Part shown: positions 50,988 to 52,069 of the stretch, piece after piece | How the letters are laid out: each line of letters begins with the position of its first letter | Numbering within the stretch: position 1 is the first letter of the stretch | Assembly (NCBI RefSeq): GCF_020532645.1 | Contig: NZ_JAJAUZ010000053.1 | Coordinates: 1-52,069 of the forward strand | Direction: 5' to 3' | Source of the DNA: Streptomyces bambusae | GTDB lineage: Bacteria; Actinomycetota; Actinomycetes; Streptomycetales; Streptomycetaceae | DNA length: 52,069 bases | Made by a program: the position numbers and the translations under genes | The notes under the pieces: generated by a model | What the model saw: only the letters and a program-made list of their open reading frames with translations | What the model was told of the DNA's origin: nothing | Database searches by the model: none

Positions 50988-50995
50988 CCTCCGGC

Positions 50996-51036
50996 GACGG
51001 CGTCGGGCGGCACCTGCCGTGCCGCCTGACGCCGTC
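50996..51036. terminator. Bidirectional terminator between cobIJ and the convergent gene
   Basis: An 18-bp stem (GACGGCGTCGGGCGGCAC / GTGCCGCCTGACGCCGTC, one mismatch or G-T) with a 5-nt loop, 8 nt after the cobIJ stop and 5 nt before the convergent stop. Confidence 0.85.
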
Positions 51037-51041
51037 CCGGT

Positions 51042-51668
51042 TCAGCACTGCCAGAGGAACGCCGCGCGCCCGCACGGCTCGCACGCGTGCAAGTACGCCG
51101 TGCCCGAGCCGAAGTTGGGCGCGGTGAGCGGGTCAGGTCCCTCGTCCAGCTGGGCCACGAACGCCATCGGCGTGCCGCAGCCCGCGCAGCCGGGCGTCTC
51201 GTCGAACTGCAGCCAGTCCGGCTCCCCGCCGAGCTGCCCCAGCACCTCGCTCTGCGGCCGGCCGGTCCGCGCCGACCAGGCCGCCGCGGCGTCCTCGTGG
51301 CCTGCCGGGTCCACGCGTACCGGCTCGGCGATGCGGACCGCACCGAGCAGCCGCACGTCCTCCGGCTCCGCCGGGTCCGCCGGATGCATCGGCACCAGGC
51401 CGGCCGCCGGGAACAGGAACGCCCGGTTGCCGCCGGCGCCGGCGTCCCACTCCTCGCACATGCCGGGGTCGTTGGCGCACATGAACGCCGAGACGACGCC
51501 GCGGTCGCCGTCCAGGACGATCTGCGCGATGAACTGGAGTGCGCCCAGGCACGACGCGCACACCGGCCAATCCGTCCCGGCGGGCACCAACGGCACTCCG
51601 CCGACCCGACTGACCGCCGCATCGGCCTCGCCGGCCCCACCGTGAATCAACAACGTGGCAATGCTCAT
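51042..51668 (-). CDS. Cys-rich cytoplasmic protein (DUF1963/YwqG-like)
   Basis: 208 aa. It starts MSIATLLIHGGAG and carries VPLVPAGTDWPVCASCLGAL, MCANDPGMCEEW, GCAGCGTPMAFVAQL and HACEPCGRAAFLWQC, i.e. several CxxC-like pairs that could bind zinc. The FIAQIVLDGDRG and FVAQLDE segments resemble DUF1963, whose function is unknown. ATG 51668 has TAGGGT ending 6 nt upstream and TTGGGG 17 bp further on, so a leaderless promoter is likely. Convergent with cobIJ. Confidence 0.7.
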   Translation of the reverse strand: MSIATLLIHGGAGEADAAVSRVGGVPLVPAGTDWPVCASCLGALQFIAQIVLDGDRGVVSAFMCANDPGMCEEWDAGAGGNRAFLFPAAGLVPMHPADPAEPEDVRLLGAVRIAEPVRVDPAGHEDAAAAWSARTGRPQSEVLGQLGGEPDWLQFDETPGCAGCGTPMAFVAQLDEGPDPLTAPNFGSGTAYLHACEPCGRAAFLWQC

Positions 51669-51674
51669 ACCCCG

Positions 51675-51703
51675 ACCCTATGCGCCCCCACCAACACCCC
51701 CAA
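51675..51703 (-). promoter_or_regulatory. Candidate leaderless promoter of the Cys-rich gene
   Basis: Minus-strand TTGGGG (51703-51698), 17-bp spacer, TAGGGT (51680-51675). +1 would be the A of ATG 51668. Confidence 0.45.
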
Positions 51704-51761
51704 ACCCCCGCCTCCCGGCGTCCGCGACGCATGCCCAGGACCCCGCCGCCCCCAGCCCCAC

Positions 51762-52069
51762 CGGCGCCCCCGGCGCGGGGCCCGGGCTCCGCCGCACCCT
51801 TCAGCCTGTCCGGCGCTCGGGGCGCGGGGTCCGGGTTCCGCTGCACCCTCCGGCCTGTCCGGCGCTCGGGGCGCGGGGTCCGGGTTCCGCTGCACCCTCC
51901 GGCCTGTCCGGCGCTCGGGGCGCGGGGTCCGGGTTCCGCTGCACCCTCCGGCCTGTCCGGCGCTCGGGGCGCGGGGTCTGGGCTCCGCTGCACCTTCCAG
52001 CCCGTCCGGCGTTTGAGGCGCGGGGTCGGGGCTGCGCTGCACCCTCCGGCCTGTCCGGCGCTCGGGGCG
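51762..52069 (+). repeat. 49-bp tandem repeat array derived from the intergenic palindrome
   Basis: The anchor CGGCG recurs at 51762, 51811, 51860, 51909, 51958, 52007 and 52056, exactly 49 bp apart: six units and the start of a seventh, cut by the window edge. Units at 51811, 51860 and 51909 are identical; the others drift (the 52007 unit reads GTCCGGCGTTTGAGG, the dispersed form). No ORF is supported here. The unit contains GC-rich dyads, so the array can fold. Confidence 0.9.

Noticed and set aside
51669..52069. Arg/Pro-rich ORFs across the right-end tandem repeat, including repeated peptides
   Set aside because: 49 is not a multiple of 3, so each unit shifts frame; the translations merely reflect the DNA repeat.

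Overview
The window is typical high-GC actinobacterial DNA and almost certainly from a Streptomyces chromosome. The evidence is extreme GC at third codon positions, many GTG/TTG starts, ATGA/GTGA stop-start overlaps, a germacradienol/geosmin synthase, a bald-type rare TTA codon, and dispersed 'GTCCGGCGTTCGAGG' intergenic palindromes. No plasmid, phage, IS, tRNA/rRNA or CRISPR signal was seen. All calls come from reading the sequence and recalling families; no database search was run.

Left part (1-6.1 kb, minus strand): an assimilatory sulfate reduction operon, read as Cys leader peptide > sir > small zinc-ribbon protein > cysH > cysC > cysD > cysN > tiny ORF > start of a secreted (probably sulfonate-binding) protein. 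Several junctions overlap by 4 nt, and a 19-codon 'RHVDL..C' leader peptide precedes it. 6.3-11.3 kb: a GNAT gene, a GAF/winged-helix regulator, and an aidB-like acyl-CoA dehydrogenase divergent from a YihY membrane protein, with apparently interlocked leaderless promoters.

11.3-24.9 kb: rsgA with a tiny upstream ORF, a DUF456 membrane protein flanked by repeat elements, a regulator divergent from a large secreted S8 peptidase, a proline-rich protein with a degenerate PP2C domain, an anti-sigma-type ATPase containing a TTA codon, a DUF2637 (SpdB-like) membrane protein, and an FhuF-like [2Fe-2S] protein with an iron box, divergent from a GntR regulator.

25.0-28.4 kb (minus): a cryptic terpenoid locus. 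A cytochrome P450 resembling the pentalenolactone-pathway P450 PtlI overlaps, by GTGA, a class I sesquiterpene-type synthase; a helical-repeat protein lies upstream. 28.5-37.4 kb: a purine catabolism island, with a PucR regulator divergent from the three-subunit xanthine dehydrogenase operon, then an AzgA-type purine permease and the XdhC maturation factor. 37.5-43.2 kb: a secreted GH6 enzyme, an Eis-type acetyltransferase, an aldo/keto reductase and the geosmin synthase.

43.4-51.0 kb: cobalamin (aerobic route). cobN (minus) has a cobalamin riboswitch in its leader and is divergent from the overlapping cobG-cobH-cobIJ operon. The window ends with a Cys-rich protein and a 49-bp tandem repeat array. 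Several genes have a TAnnnT-like hexamer exactly 6 nt before the start codon, suggesting frequent leaderless transcription.
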